DNA from: JALZKA01 sp963717635
GTDB taxonomy: Bacteria; Actinomycetota; Thermoleophilia; Solirubrobacterales; 70-9
Assembly (NCBI GenBank): GCA_963717635.1
Contig: OY970347.1
Location: 2,046,001 to 2,110,000, forward strand
DNA: 64,000 nt
Direction of reading: 5' to 3'
Shown piece after piece: positions 34,469 to 42,588 of the stretch (within the stretch, counting starts at the first letter, position 1; each line of letters opens with the position of its first letter). Under the pieces are notes generated by a model that saw nothing but the letters and a program-made list of their open reading frames with translations, made no database searches and had not been told where the DNA came from. The translations under genes and the position numbers were made by a program.

Positions 34469-34864
34469 CTACTCCGACAGCCCGGCGGCTTCGTGGGCTT
34501 GCTTTTCGGTCGCGTGGATGCCGATGCGCGTGATCTTTCCGTCACTGAACCGGTGCAAGAACCAGAAGGTCAGCTCCACTGGCACCCCGCTCGTCGCGCC
34601 GGTTGCTCTTTGCCGGACGCGGAGGACTACGGCTTCGCCCACCTCGACATGACTCTCGACCTCCATCGCGAACTCGTCGAAGGCATCGAGCCAGTTCTCG
34701 CACCACCGCAGGAATCCCTCATGCCCTCGGTACTCGGCGGGATCGAGCGGGGCCGCCGTGTAGCTGACGACTTCGGGATCGAACTGCTGGAGGGTGGTGG
34801 TGAGGTCGCCTTCCGTGAAGGACGCGTATGCCCTGAACGCCGTCTCGACGTTCTCCCGCGACAT
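34469..34864 (-). CDS. SnoaL-like (NTF2-fold) protein A
   Basis: A 131-residue NTF2-fold protein of the ketosteroid-isomerase/SnoaL type. It begins MSRENVETAFRAYASFTEGD and ends HEAAGLSE, the hallmark start and end of a large Thermoleophilia paralogous family. These small barrels bind or isomerise small molecules; no catalytic residues can be assigned. It lies 3 bp from a second paralogue, suggesting tandem duplication. The 3' flank (TACTCCGACAGCCCGGCGGC) is conserved among the copies here. Confidence 0.85.
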   Translation of the reverse strand: MSRENVETAFRAYASFTEGDLTTTLQQFDPEVVSYTAAPLDPAEYRGHEGFLRWCENWLDAFDEFAMEVESHVEVGEAVVLRVRQRATGATSGVPVELTFWFLHRFSDGKITRIGIHATEKQAHEAAGLSE

Positions 34865-34867
34865 CGC

Positions 34868-35257
34868 CTACTCCGACAGCCCGGCAGCTTCGAGGGCTTC
34901 GTTTGGATCGGGGTAAAAGCAGACCCGCTGAACGCAGCCATCGCGGAGCGTGAAGATGTATGCGAACGGCGTCTCCACCTCAGCACCGCTGGCCGTGCCC
35001 ACGCCTCGGAGCCGAGTTACCGCCATGACCTTGTCACCGGCCGCGGTCAGCTCCAGTTCGTCATTGGCGAAGCCGAGGCTCTCGAAGATCGTGCGGTAGT
35101 AGGAGCGAACGGCATCACGACCCCGGTAAACGCCCTCCATCACGCGGGATGCGTCGACCTCCACATCGGTCGCATAGTTGGCGACCACCCCATCGGGGTC
35201 GCCTCGATCCCAGGCGCGAAAGCAGTCGCCCACTATCCGTACGTTCTCCTCCGACAT
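34868..35257 (-). CDS. SnoaL-like (NTF2-fold) protein B
   Basis: A 129-residue paralogue: MSEENVRIVGDCFRAWDRGD at the start and NEALEAAGLSE at the end. A central Asp (DVEVDAS) and the GRDAVRSYYRTIFESLG helix are as in the family. It sits directly upstream of protein A with a 3-bp gap and is probably co-transcribed. The sequence between the start and end tags is quite different from A, so the duplication is not recent. Confidence 0.85.
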   Translation of the reverse strand: MSEENVRIVGDCFRAWDRGDPDGVVANYATDVEVDASRVMEGVYRGRDAVRSYYRTIFESLGFANDELELTAAGDKVMAVTRLRGVGTASGAEVETPFAYIFTLRDGCVQRVCFYPDPNEALEAAGLSE

Positions 35258-35346
35258 CGCGAGCGCAGTATCTCGCGATTCGTGGCGCTGTCAGAAGCGC
35301 AGTTCTCAGACACGCCTGAGTCGTGCGTCGCAGCGGCAGACGAATA

Positions 35347-35383
35347 GGTGGCCCGATTCGTTTCTCGCTACCACGCACGGATC
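35347..35383 (+). repeat. Intergenic repeat copy R2
   Basis: GGTGGCCCGATTCGTTTCTC followed by GCTACCACGCACGGATC. It lies 56 nt from the stop of SnoaL-like protein C, as R1 and R4 do from their genes. It lacks the TATAGCGG flank. Confidence 0.7.
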
Positions 35384-35438
35384 GTCGAGCGAGTACGCCT
35401 GAGAGCGTGATCGAGAACTACAGGTTTAGTCCGAAGCG

Positions 35439-35843
35439 CTACTCCGACAGCCCTGCGGCTTCGAGGGCTTCGGCTCGATCTGGGAACACCTTCACGCGCA
35501 CCACCTTGCCTCCCTGGATGGTCACGAGCTGCGCGATCCGCACATCGAGCGGAATCCCGGTGTGCGACCCGTGGCCACGAAGCCGAGTGAAGAGGAGCAC
35601 GTCATCACCGGAGTCGAAGGCGCGCTCGATATCGATGCGAGGTTGGCCGCCCCAGACGATGTCGTATTGCTCCTCCAGAAACGTTCTGACGCGCGCGCGT
35701 CCCTTATAGACCCCGGCGTCAGGCAGGTTTGGCGAGGTTTCCCACTCCACGTCAGGGTCGATGAGCTCCGAGACTGCGTCAAAGCCGCCCTGGTTCATCT
35801 GCTCGAAGAGACGAGTGGCAGTTTTCACGTTCACCTGCGACAT
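35439..35843 (-). CDS. SnoaL-like (NTF2-fold) protein C
   Basis: A 134-residue paralogue starting MSQVNVKTATRLFEQMNQGG and ending EALEAAGLSE. Middle blocks IDPDVEWETSPNLPDAG and GRARVRTFLEEQYDIVWGG are typical of the family. Bound on both sides by copies of the 35-bp repeat (R2 downstream, R3 upstream). Likely an independently expressed single gene; no ribosome-binding site of note. Confidence 0.85.
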   Translation of the reverse strand: MSQVNVKTATRLFEQMNQGGFDAVSELIDPDVEWETSPNLPDAGVYKGRARVRTFLEEQYDIVWGGQPRIDIERAFDSGDDVLLFTRLRGHGSHTGIPLDVRIAQLVTIQGGKVVRVKVFPDRAEALEAAGLSE

Positions 35844-35943
35844 CGCCCGCGCAGTATCTCGCGGACCCGAGTGTTCCGCCTTCTATGCAAAGCGGCTAGC
35901 TCGAGTTGGCTGAGCCGGTGCGTTGTAGCGGCACACGTACTCG

Positions 35944-35975
35944 TGGCCCGATTCGCTTCGCCACCACGTGCGGAT
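35944..35975 (+). repeat. Intergenic repeat copy R3 (divergent)
   Basis: GGCCCGATTCGCTTCGCCAC followed by CACGTGCGGATC; it is the most diverged copy, shortened by ~3 bp in the middle. Located ~50 bp before a plus-strand SnoaL-like gene. Confidence 0.6.
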
Positions 35976-36015
35976 CAGGGAGGGAACCCGGCTCGTATAG
36001 CGCCGGATCACCCGT

Positions 36016-36021
36016 TACGGT
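36016..36021 (+). promoter_or_regulatory. -10 element for the plus-strand SnoaL-like gene
   Basis: TACGGT, 6 nt before ATG 36028; leaderless spacing. Confidence 0.45.
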
Positions 36022-36027
36022 GAAGCC

Positions 36028-36423
36028 ATGAGCGACGCGACGCGTGTAACCGCGCAGGAGTACCTCGAGGCATGGAATGCGCACGACTTCGCGCGGCTCG
36101 ATGAGTTGCTGGTCGACGAGTCCTGCCGGCGATCCGTCCGCCGCTTCCTCGAATTGAGCGGCGATGCGCGACTCGACGTGAAGCGCCTGATCGTTGAAGC
36201 CGACACCGCCGCGGTTCTCGCCGAGGGACACGGAACGATCTCGGACCCGCCGCCATGGCTCTCGCACACGAAAGGAAAGCCGTGGCGAGCCCGTTACGTC
36301 GCCCTCTACCGGATCGCAGAGGACCGCGTCGCTGATCTGTGGGTGCAGTGGAACATGTTGAGCATCCTCGTCCAGACCGGCGCGATCCCGAATCCACTCG
36401 ACCCCCCTGAAGCGACGAACTAG
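36028..36423 (+). CDS. SnoaL-like (NTF2-fold) protein D
   Basis: A 131-residue NTF2-fold protein beginning MSDATRVTAQEYLEAWNAHD. It differs from the other four in orientation and in lacking the AAGLSE end tag; it ends NPLDPPEATN. Blocks WLSHTKGKPWRARYVALYRI and DLWVQWNMLSILVQTGAIP resemble ester-cyclase-type SnoaL domains. The ATG at 36028 follows TACGGT by 6 nt. It is followed by ~450 bp of decayed DNA that includes a recombinase remnant. Confidence 0.82.
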   Translation: MSDATRVTAQEYLEAWNAHDFARLDELLVDESCRRSVRRFLELSGDARLDVKRLIVEADTAAVLAEGHGTISDPPPWLSHTKGKPWRARYVALYRIAEDRVADLWVQWNMLSILVQTGAIPNPLDPPEATN

Positions 36424-36628
36424 CTAGTCACGCCGACCATCTGGACTTAGAGTGCCTTGCCGCTGAATTTCGATGAGCCGGCTCAACGTCCAGAGCGGTA
36501 CATAGGAACCTCGGTTCGACATCAGCGTTGTGCGTCAGCATTAGTCCGAAAGTGATTGCGGTTTCGGCTCCCACGCGGGGCTGGGCCACGGGCAGGATGG
36601 CTGCGGCTTCTCGGCGCGCTTCCGAATC

Positions 36629-36788
36629 TTGATCGCCTGCCAGCGCCAACAAACGACTCAACACGACGTGGCCGAGGGGCGCGTCGAATTAACGGCGACC
36701 GTGTCGGAGGCCGTCGCAGCTGCCTTTGAAAACGCAAAAGCCCTCCAGGCGGAGGGCTCGAGCGTGGTGGTGACGGATATAGCGGGGG
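36629..36788 (+). pseudogene. Remnant of a serine recombinase 3' end
   Basis: The frame here encodes RVELTATVSEAVAAAFENAK and continues to VVVTDIAG, matching the last residues of the recombinase at 41.3-42.6 kb. Upstream, GATCGCCT and ACGAC pieces also match but are separated by a ~24-bp insertion. Nothing of the DNA-binding or catalytic domains remains. It ends at the 9 nt that equal the tRNA-fMet 3' end. The 36424-36628 stretch before it holds no gene that I can support. Confidence 0.8.
36671..36788 (+). repeat. 118-bp direct repeat, left copy
   Basis: Aligns without gaps to 42471-42588, exactly 5,800 bp away, with nine mismatches by eye (about 92% identity). It carries the recombinase 3' coding end, the tRNA-side terminator hairpin (36736-36758) and TAGCGGGGG, the end of tRNA-fMet. 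Identity stops abruptly after 36788, as expected for an attachment-site boundary. Confidence 0.85.
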
Positions 36789-36820
36789 CCCGATTCGTTT
36801 CTCACTACCACCCACGGATT
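36778..36820 (+). repeat. Intergenic repeat copy R4 joined to the 118-bp repeat
   Basis: TATAGCGGGGG followed directly by CCCGATTCGTTTCTCACTAC and CACCCACGGAT. Together with R1 it is one of two copies with the tRNA-like left flank. It lies 56 nt from the stop of SnoaL-like protein E. Confidence 0.7.
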
Positions 36821-36875
36821 AGGGAGCAGATCCGCCTAGCCGCCTAGCGAGATAGTCGCTTTTCGTCCAAAGCGC

Positions 36876-37295
36876 CTACTCCGACAGCCCGGCGGCTTCG
36901 AGGGCCTCTTCGCGGGTCAGATATCCCTGAGCAGTCAGCACCCTGCCGCCGCTGATCGTCGAGACGCCCGCCCACCGGACACCCTCCTCGGACTGCAGGT
37001 CTACGTTCAGCTGGGAGTGGCGCAGGCGTCCCGTCGTTCGCTGCACGCTCACGACGGTTTTGCCGTCACCCACGTCGAGGATCTCCTCCACTTCGTGGTG
37101 GGGTTCCTCGATCACCTCCCACGTGTCGGTCGTCCACTCACGAACCCCGTCGTGTCCGCGATATGGGCCTCGGTTCGGAAAGCTCGCCGGATTCCTGATT
37201 TCTATTCGCTCGTCGCAGAGTTCGAGGGGTGGCGTCCCGTGCTTGTTCAGGGCCTCCCACCAGCGGCGCAAGATCTCCACGTTCTCCTCCGACAT
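36876..37295 (-). CDS. SnoaL-like (NTF2-fold) protein E
   Basis: A 139-residue paralogue with the classic start MSEENVEILRRWWEALNKHG and end EEALEAAGLSE. The central GPYRGHDGVREWTTDTWEVI region matches the family. First gene to the right of the inferred element boundary at 36788. The shared 3' flank (CTACTCCGACAGCCCGGCGG) and the 56-nt spacing to R4 show that the gene and its downstream DNA were duplicated as one cassette. Confidence 0.85.
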   Translation of the reverse strand: MSEENVEILRRWWEALNKHGTPPLELCDERIEIRNPASFPNRGPYRGHDGVREWTTDTWEVIEEPHHEVEEILDVGDGKTVVSVQRTTGRLRHSQLNVDLQSEEGVRWAGVSTISGGRVLTAQGYLTREEALEAAGLSE

Positions 37296-37411
37296 CGTCC
37301 GCGCAGTATCTCGCGACTTCGTCGCTTTTCGTCCAAAGCGACTGTTTCGACAAGTGCGATTGTTGGCTACTCAGCTTCCGCTTTCACGCGAAGGGAGCAG
37401 CCAGCACTCGG

Positions 37412-38236
37412 TCAGCCGGCTTTGCCTCCGGAGCAGAGCTTCACCGAGACCGGCAGATCGAAATGCCCGTCGGTGCGGTATGTGGCCAGACGGCGCTCAA
37501 GGGCCGCCCGGATGCCCTCCCGGGTCTCCTCCGACTGGCCGAGCACGAGCGAGGCCATCCGAACCGTCCCCCGCTGCAGGGCGCGCCAGAGATCCTCGAA
37601 CGACCTGACCGGGTGTGTGAATGCGACGCGTCGCACCTCCACGTCGACCAGGCCCTGTCCTTCGAATAAGCGCCGAAACTCACCGTCATCGGAGAACCGG
37701 AAGACATCGGGACCCGGGGGCAGGCCGTCGGGCGGCCCCGCGCCGACTTCTGCGACAGCCTCGAGGAACACGCCGAACATGCGCATCTCCGCGGGCGCGT
37801 CCCAGGTCGTCAGCGCCAACCGGCCACCCGGCGCAAGGACCCGTGCGCTCTCGGCCACCGCCAGTTCCGGGCGGGCGAAGTGTGGGAGCCCGAAGTTGCC
37901 GACCACAGCATCAAAGGCAGCGTCCTCGAACGGGAGCGACTGGGCGTCGGCGCGCCTGAACTCGATGTCCGGATGCTCCGCGTTTGCCCGGGCGAGCATC
38001 GCCTCCGCGACGTCCACGCCCCATACCGTCGCTCCCCGACGAGCCGCCTCCGCCGCCACGTACCCGGGCCCGGTGGCCACGTCGAGCACCCGCGTGCCCG
38101 GACCCACTCGAGCAACATTCAGGAGCGGCTCAACCAGGCGGCCCGTGATATCGCCGAAGAACCCTGCGTACCCCTCCACCCGCTCTTCCCAGGCACTCGC
38201 TTCAAACTCATCGAAGGCGTCGAGGTCGATGCTCAC
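37412..38236 (-). CDS. Class I SAM-dependent methyltransferase
   Basis: A 274-residue Rossmann-fold methyltransferase. Motif I is VLDVATGPGYVA, motif II acidic end is VWGVDVAEAML, then FRRADAQSLPFED and the post-motif RVLAPGGRLALTTWD. The pattern is that of UbiE/COQ5-like small-molecule methyltransferases. The substrate is not evident. The start is GTG 38236; a TAGGCT element on this strand (38281-38286) would give a ~35-nt leader. It lies inside the inferred mobile segment. Confidence 0.9.
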   Translation of the reverse strand: MSIDLDAFDEFEASAWEERVEGYAGFFGDITGRLVEPLLNVARVGPGTRVLDVATGPGYVAAEAARRGATVWGVDVAEAMLARANAEHPDIEFRRADAQSLPFEDAAFDAVVGNFGLPHFARPELAVAESARVLAPGGRLALTTWDAPAEMRMFGVFLEAVAEVGAGPPDGLPPGPDVFRFSDDGEFRRLFEGQGLVDVEVRRVAFTHPVRSFEDLWRALQRGTVRMASLVLGQSEETREGIRAALERRLATYRTDGHFDLPVSVKLCSGGKAG

Positions 38237-38615
38237 TCGTGGCTCACCTGTGCCTGCTCCCCTCGCCGAACGTCACGGCGAGCCTACACTCGGACAGGCG
38301 GTGCCGCAATGACCTCTCCGCGCGAAAAGCGGCAGCGCCTGTTCAAACAGTTGCTTTCCATGCAGAGCGGAAGTCTCGGCCACGCCTGCGTTCGTGCGTC
38401 GGGGGTAAATCCGATCGGTGGCCCGATTCGTTTCTCGCTACCACCCACGGATAGTCGAGCGCGTTCGGCTCCGGGCGTAGCCCGCCAGGCGATCGGCGAT
38501 CTCGAGCTCCGGGAGGCCGCCGGCGCGGAGGATGCCCAGTCCAAAGACGTTGACATCGCCAACCGGCAGGAATAGCATCGTTACTCCGATCGCACCCTCG
38601 GGGAGGAGCGGCCAA
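38237..38615. other. Intergenic region with repeat R5 and a doubtful small frame
   Basis: 379 bp. It has the methyltransferase promoter (minus TAGGCT at 38281-38286), a TACACT hexamer on the plus strand (38285-38290), and a plus-strand frame 38309-38575 (89 codons, MTSPREKRQRLFKQLLSMQS at its start) that runs through R5 and matches no known protein. I would not annotate that frame without further support. A GAGGAG site at its right end serves the protease gene. Confidence 0.5.
38417..38452 (+). repeat. Intergenic repeat copy R5
   Basis: GGTGGCCCGATTCGTTTCTC followed by GCTACCACCCACGGAT. Same orientation as R1-R4 but not beside a SnoaL-like gene. Confidence 0.7.
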
Positions 38616-39830
38616 GTGAAGACTCGGGTCCTTGCGAGCGTTTCGCTCGGGATCGTCTTGGTGGCGTTGATCTTCACGGGGGGGGCATCGTCGAGCGCTG
38701 ATGTTGCGGCTACGCCGGTCAACGTCGCCTACGAGGAAGAAATTGCAGCCCTTCAAAACTCGGCGCGGAAGGGGTTCGCGGGCACATTTGCCGGGCTTTG
38801 GGCCGACGAGACGAGCGTGCATGTGGCATTCACCGAGAGTGCGGAGAAGAGCCTTTCGTCTCTGGCTGAGGACTTTCCGGCGCCCGACCTGCTCGTAGCC
38901 GAAACCCGGGACGCCACTGAGCAGGAACTGACCCGAACGCAGCAACGCATGGTTGCCGACCGCGAGTCGGTCCGAGACGGTTCACTCCAAATTTCCACAG
39001 TCGGGGATGCGAGGTACGACCTGCTCGTCGATCTTCCCGCGAACGAGGTCCGAGCAACGTTTGCCGACGCCCCAACCGGGGCGCAGTCGGAGTTCCAGGC
39101 GCGCTACGGAGACCAGGTCCGAGTTAAAGAGGGGCCGCTCGTCGAACCCGTGGATTGCACTCGGAACGATTGCCGCTACAACATGAAGGCCGGGTTGCGG
39201 ATCATGAGCGACCTCGCCCCCGATAACACGTACGGCATCTGCACCAGCGGCTTTGTCGTCCAGGGTCCCGGTGGAAATGAGAACGTCCTCTCGGCTGCGC
39301 ATTGCTCGCGTACCGAGCGACGTCACGGTCCCATCTCCGGGACGATCGGCCAGCGCTTTGGCGACGTGGTTGACCAGAAGCAGAGCGGGAGCGTCGATTC
39401 GGAGCGGATCTCCATTGCTAGCTCTTGGGAAGGAAGAGGGTCGATCTACCTGAGTGGCAGTACTCCAGGTCGCCTTGTTGACGGGCGGACGAGCTATTCG
39501 GACATGTTCGTCGGCAAGTCGGTTTGCAAATCCGGTCAAACGACTGGCTACAACTGCGGGCACATCACGTGCCTAGATGCCTCGCCCTCGTACGTGACCA
39601 ACGGGAACAACTTCCTCTGCGCCCGCCGCCAAGGCGGTACCGGACAGGAGCTCTGCGCGGGGTCAGGCGACAGCGGCTCCCCGGTCTTCAGCGGCGACCC
39701 AGCAATTGCCCACGGCATTCTTTCCGGGTCAACCACGAACGGATGCTGGGAATCGGATTGGTATCTGCTATTTGGCCACATCGAGTACGCGTTAGGGCAA
39801 CTGGATGCGACACTTGTGCAAGGAACCTAG
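38616..39830 (+). CDS. Secreted trypsin-like serine protease (family S1) with propeptide
   Basis: A 404-residue exported protease. Residues 1-30 are a signal peptide. A ~150-residue pro-region follows (AFTESAEKSLSSLAEDFPAP, TVGDARYDLLVDLPANEVRA), of the kind that folds alpha-lytic-type proteases. The catalytic domain starts near residue 195 (RAGLRIMSD-like strand), has VLSAAHC (catalytic His) and GSGDSGSPVF (catalytic Ser); the Asp is probably in SVDSERISIA. About eight cysteines suggest disulfides. The start is GTG 38616 with GAGGAG ~8 nt upstream. It lies in the inferred mobile segment. Confidence 0.88.
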   Translation: MKTRVLASVSLGIVLVALIFTGGASSSADVAATPVNVAYEEEIAALQNSARKGFAGTFAGLWADETSVHVAFTESAEKSLSSLAEDFPAPDLLVAETRDATEQELTRTQQRMVADRESVRDGSLQISTVGDARYDLLVDLPANEVRATFADAPTGAQSEFQARYGDQVRVKEGPLVEPVDCTRNDCRYNMKAGLRIMSDLAPDNTYGICTSGFVVQGPGGNENVLSAAHCSRTERRHGPISGTIGQRFGDVVDQKQSGSVDSERISIASSWEGRGSIYLSGSTPGRLVDGRTSYSDMFVGKSVCKSGQTTGYNCGHITCLDASPSYVTNGNNFLCARRQGGTGQELCAGSGDSGSPVFSGDPAIAHGILSGSTTNGCWESDWYLLFGHIEYALGQLDATLVQGT

Positions 39831-39839
39831 GCGGGATGT

Positions 39840-40397
39840 GTGACTGAAAACCCGAAGAAGATAAGGCTGGCCGCAGCTCTACTAATCGTCTGCTCAGTAG
39901 CCACCGCAATAGGTGTGCTTGGCGACCGCGAGGCCGCAGCTCGAAACGGAGCGGTAAGACCGGCGAGTTGGGTCACGATCAACGAATTGACCGCCAAGGC
40001 TGCTCTGACAAGCCTCTGCGGAAACGCCAGCAACGGAGGCGCGTTCTGCACCGTCACGGAGCGTCGTTCGTCTGGGAGGCTGCCCGCAGGTCCACGAGAT
40101 CGCGTCCGAATCCGGACGCGACCGCGTGCTTGGCGGATGACCGGTCGCCTGGTGAATCTAAATTCAGATGGTTCGATCGACCACTCGTTGAGCTGGCACC
40201 GGCGCGCTCGCGCCGTGGCGGGAAGCGGGAAGCGGCGCTGGCGCCTGCGGCTTCCCGGCGCCACAGCCATGGGCGACGCGAACGCGCTGCAGCTCGACTT
40301 GCGGTACCGACCGCCGGCTTCGTATCCCGGGGGTAAGCGTGTAAACCGGGCGGCGTTCACGATGCGCCTCGCGAGAAATTGCTCCTGTACAGGATGA
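39840..40397 (+). CDS. Small secreted hypothetical protein
   Basis: A 185-residue protein with an N-terminal signal peptide (IRLAAALLIVCSVATAIGVL). The rest is basic, with a cysteine pair early (SLCGNASNGGAFC) and another at the end (NCSCTG). No family recognised. It begins 9 bp after the protease stop at GTG 39840 and is probably co-transcribed with it; an exported partner or inhibitor of the protease is one possibility (inference). Confidence 0.65.
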   Translation: MTENPKKIRLAAALLIVCSVATAIGVLGDREAAARNGAVRPASWVTINELTAKAALTSLCGNASNGGAFCTVTERRSSGRLPAGPRDRVRIRTRPRAWRMTGRLVNLNSDGSIDHSLSWHRRARAVAGSGKRRWRLRLPGATAMGDANALQLDLRYRPPASYPGGKRVNRAAFTMRLARNCSCTG

Positions 40398-40443
40398 CTC
40401 AGCGAATCGGTAGCTCAGAGCGGCGCGGTGACTAGGACTTCTG

Positions 40444-41250
40444 CTACTCCGGGTAGCGGAGCACGAATCCGAGATGGTCGCCCCGTCGCTCAGCCTCGAT
40501 GAAGGCAATTCGCCTCACGTGGCGACCGACTTCAGCGTCCTGATTAAAGGCATCGGCAATCTGCCTGCTCAGGATGAACGAGTCATCCCGGTTCGCTCCG
40601 GTCTTGGGCGGCTCGTAGGCGATCAGATACAGGTCGGCATAGGGTCCGGTCGGCGGCCAATCAAATCTGTCCTCATATTGGATGGCCAAGCGCTCGCGCT
40701 GGAGCGGGGCCACCAACTCCGCCACGTGCATGAGTGCTTGAACCAACGCGAAGTAGGTCAGGCTGTCGTCCCGGATCTTGACCTCGCCGATGATCGGCAG
40801 CTTCCCGTCCGCTGAGCTCAGCAGGAGATCCAAAGTCCTCGGAACCATCCGGCGCCGTTTCTCCCTCTCCCGACGGCCGGGAAAGACCTCTCGGGCCACG
40901 TACGAGAATCCGAGCTCGGGGTGCCTGTCCACCGTGTGCTCAACTCCGGGCAGATGACTGGCGAAGTCGAACGTTCTGATCAGCCGATCGAAGGGAACCG
41001 GCTGATGAGGAAGGTCGGGTTCTCGCGGATCGTAGAAGGGCTCAGTCGGATCGATCTTTCGGCGAGCTCCGTCTCTCACGCTGTGCAGAAAGCGGTTGAT
41101 TAGATCCTTTGGTCGCCCGGCGTGCTGCTTGGCCAAGAGCATCTGCTCGTGCTCGTGGAGCGCGGTTAGTGCTGCATAGAACTCCCTGAGCTGAGTGGTC
41201 GTTGGCTCCTTGCGTGCCTCCGTCTCGTGCGTGCCGCCGGCGGATGCCAT
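40444..41250 (-). CDS. Candidate PD-(D/E)XK-fold protein beside the recombinase
   Basis: A 268-residue soluble protein. Counting from an alternative ATG at 41265, D146 (TLDLLLSS) is followed by E161-V-K163 (IIGEVKIRDDS) and a helix with Q176 and H180 (ALVQALMHVAELV). This D-x14-ExK...Q layout is the active-site pattern of PD-(D/E)XK nucleases. ATG 41250 is preferred because GGGAGG lies ~5 nt upstream. No partner methylase or helicase is nearby. It could be a restriction or repair nuclease of the mobile element, but the fold call rests on motif spacing only. Confidence 0.55.
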   Translation of the reverse strand: MASAGGTHETEARKEPTTTQLREFYAALTALHEHEQMLLAKQHAGRPKDLINRFLHSVRDGARRKIDPTEPFYDPREPDLPHQPVPFDRLIRTFDFASHLPGVEHTVDRHPELGFSYVAREVFPGRREREKRRRMVPRTLDLLLSSADGKLPIIGEVKIRDDSLTYFALVQALMHVAELVAPLQRERLAIQYEDRFDWPPTGPYADLYLIAYEPPKTGANRDDSFILSRQIADAFNQDAEVGRHVRRIAFIEAERRGDHLGFVLRYPE

Positions 41251-42470
41251 CAGACCTCCCACCATTCCAGATCATGATGATGATCGGGATGCAGCAACTC
41301 TGGGACGAGTTCGAGCGCAACCGCCTGTCACGCGAGACCAAGCGCGGCATGCGCGAAGCTTCCGAGCAGGGCTACCGCGCTGGAGGCCGCGCCCCATACG
41401 GCTACCGCCGCAAGCTCCAGGAGCTGCCCGAGGGACACCGCGGCGACCGCTCGAAGAGCCGAGTTTCACTCGAGCCTGATCCCGACGAGGCGCTGGTGAT
41501 CGCGGAGATGTTCGATCGGTTCGTCGGCCTCAAGGAAACCCCGAAAACGATCGCAAATCACCTGAACCGCCCCGGAGGCCCTCCCTCCCCGTCCCATGTC
41601 GACTCCTCACGGAACGTGCGCGGTCACTGGGCTGCGAGCAGCGTTCGGAAGATGCTGCAAAACCCGGTCTACACCGGCCGGATTGTTTGGAACCGCCTCG
41701 ACTTCAGCGAGGCCAAGCGCTCCGGCGGCGGAGCTCGTGTTCGAGCGAAGGAGGAGTGGGTCATCTTCGAGGATGCGCACCTGCCGCTCGTCTCGGACGA
41801 GACCTACGAGGCCGCCCAAGCGCTCTTCGAGAACCGCCTGCGGTCGGCGAACAGCTCCGGGACCAAGCGCAACTACCTCTTCTCGGGCATGGTGCGCTGC
41901 TGCGCCGGCCACCAGCCGCTCTCGATGCAGGGCAAGGCTCGCAAGGGCCACCACTACTACAGCTGCGCGTACAACCAGAACTACGGGGACACAGCAGCGA
42001 TCGAGGCTCATGGTGGTCAGAAGACGGTCTCCGTGCGCGAGGACTGGCTCGAGCGACTCGTCCTGCGCTTCTTCGAGCAGCGGATCTTCGGACCGATGCG
42101 CCTCGAGAAGCTGGCAAAGCAGCTGCGCGCGCACGAGCGTGACCAGCGCCGCGACGGCAAGCTCGCAGGCACTCGCATCCGCCAACAGGTCACCGAGCTC
42201 GATCGCAAGATCAAGGCTCAGGTCGTCGCTCTCGAGAAGGGGATCGAACCGGAGGTGGTCTCCGAGCGGATCGCGGAGCTACGGGGCGAGAAGGACGCGC
42301 TCGAAGACGCGCTCGCCGGCATCGGTCACGAGCGCCAAGAGGCAGAGGACGAGGAACTGACCGAACAGCTTGCGCGACTCCCCGATCTCGGCAAGGCCCT
42401 CCGGGACGCGCCAGCCGAGGTGAAGCGCCAGGTGTTCACGTCATTCGACCTGCAGATCGCCTACGACAAG

Positions 42471-42588
42471 GCCGAGCACCGCGTCGAATTGACGGCGACC
42501 GTCTCGGAGGCCGTCGCAGATGCCTTCGAGAACGCAAAAGCCCTCCAGGCGGAGGGCTCGAGCGTGGTAGTGACGGATATAGCGGGGG
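42471..42588 (+). repeat. 118-bp direct repeat, right copy (at tRNA-fMet)
   Basis: Partner of 36671-36788. Contains the recombinase 3' end, the tRNA terminator and the last 9 nt (42580-42588) of tRNA-fMet. It marks the right border of the inferred 5.8-kb inserted segment. Confidence 0.85.
42536..42558 (-). terminator. Terminator of the tRNA-fMet transcript
   Basis: On the minus strand AGCCCTCC-GCCT-GGAGGGCT followed by TTT, ~20 nt downstream of the tRNA 3' end. An identical hairpin exists in the left repeat copy. Confidence 0.75.

Noticed and set aside
36778..36820. A degenerate tRNA gene at repeat R4
   Set aside because: Only the last ~9 nt match tRNA-fMet; no anticodon or D arm can be folded from the adjoining sequence.
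36629..36847. A 72-codon plus-strand frame as a functional gene
   Set aside because: It is the tail of a recombinase plus a repeat and lacks every functional domain.
34371..38452. The five ~35-bp repeats as Rho-independent terminators or a CRISPR array
   Set aside because: No stable stem with a T-run, and the spacing is 0.6-1.6 kb and irregular with genes between, unlike a CRISPR array.
38309..38575. A small plus-strand gene (89 codons)
   Set aside because: It crosses repeat R5, has no ribosome-binding site or family match, and its hexamer is 18 nt from the ATG.
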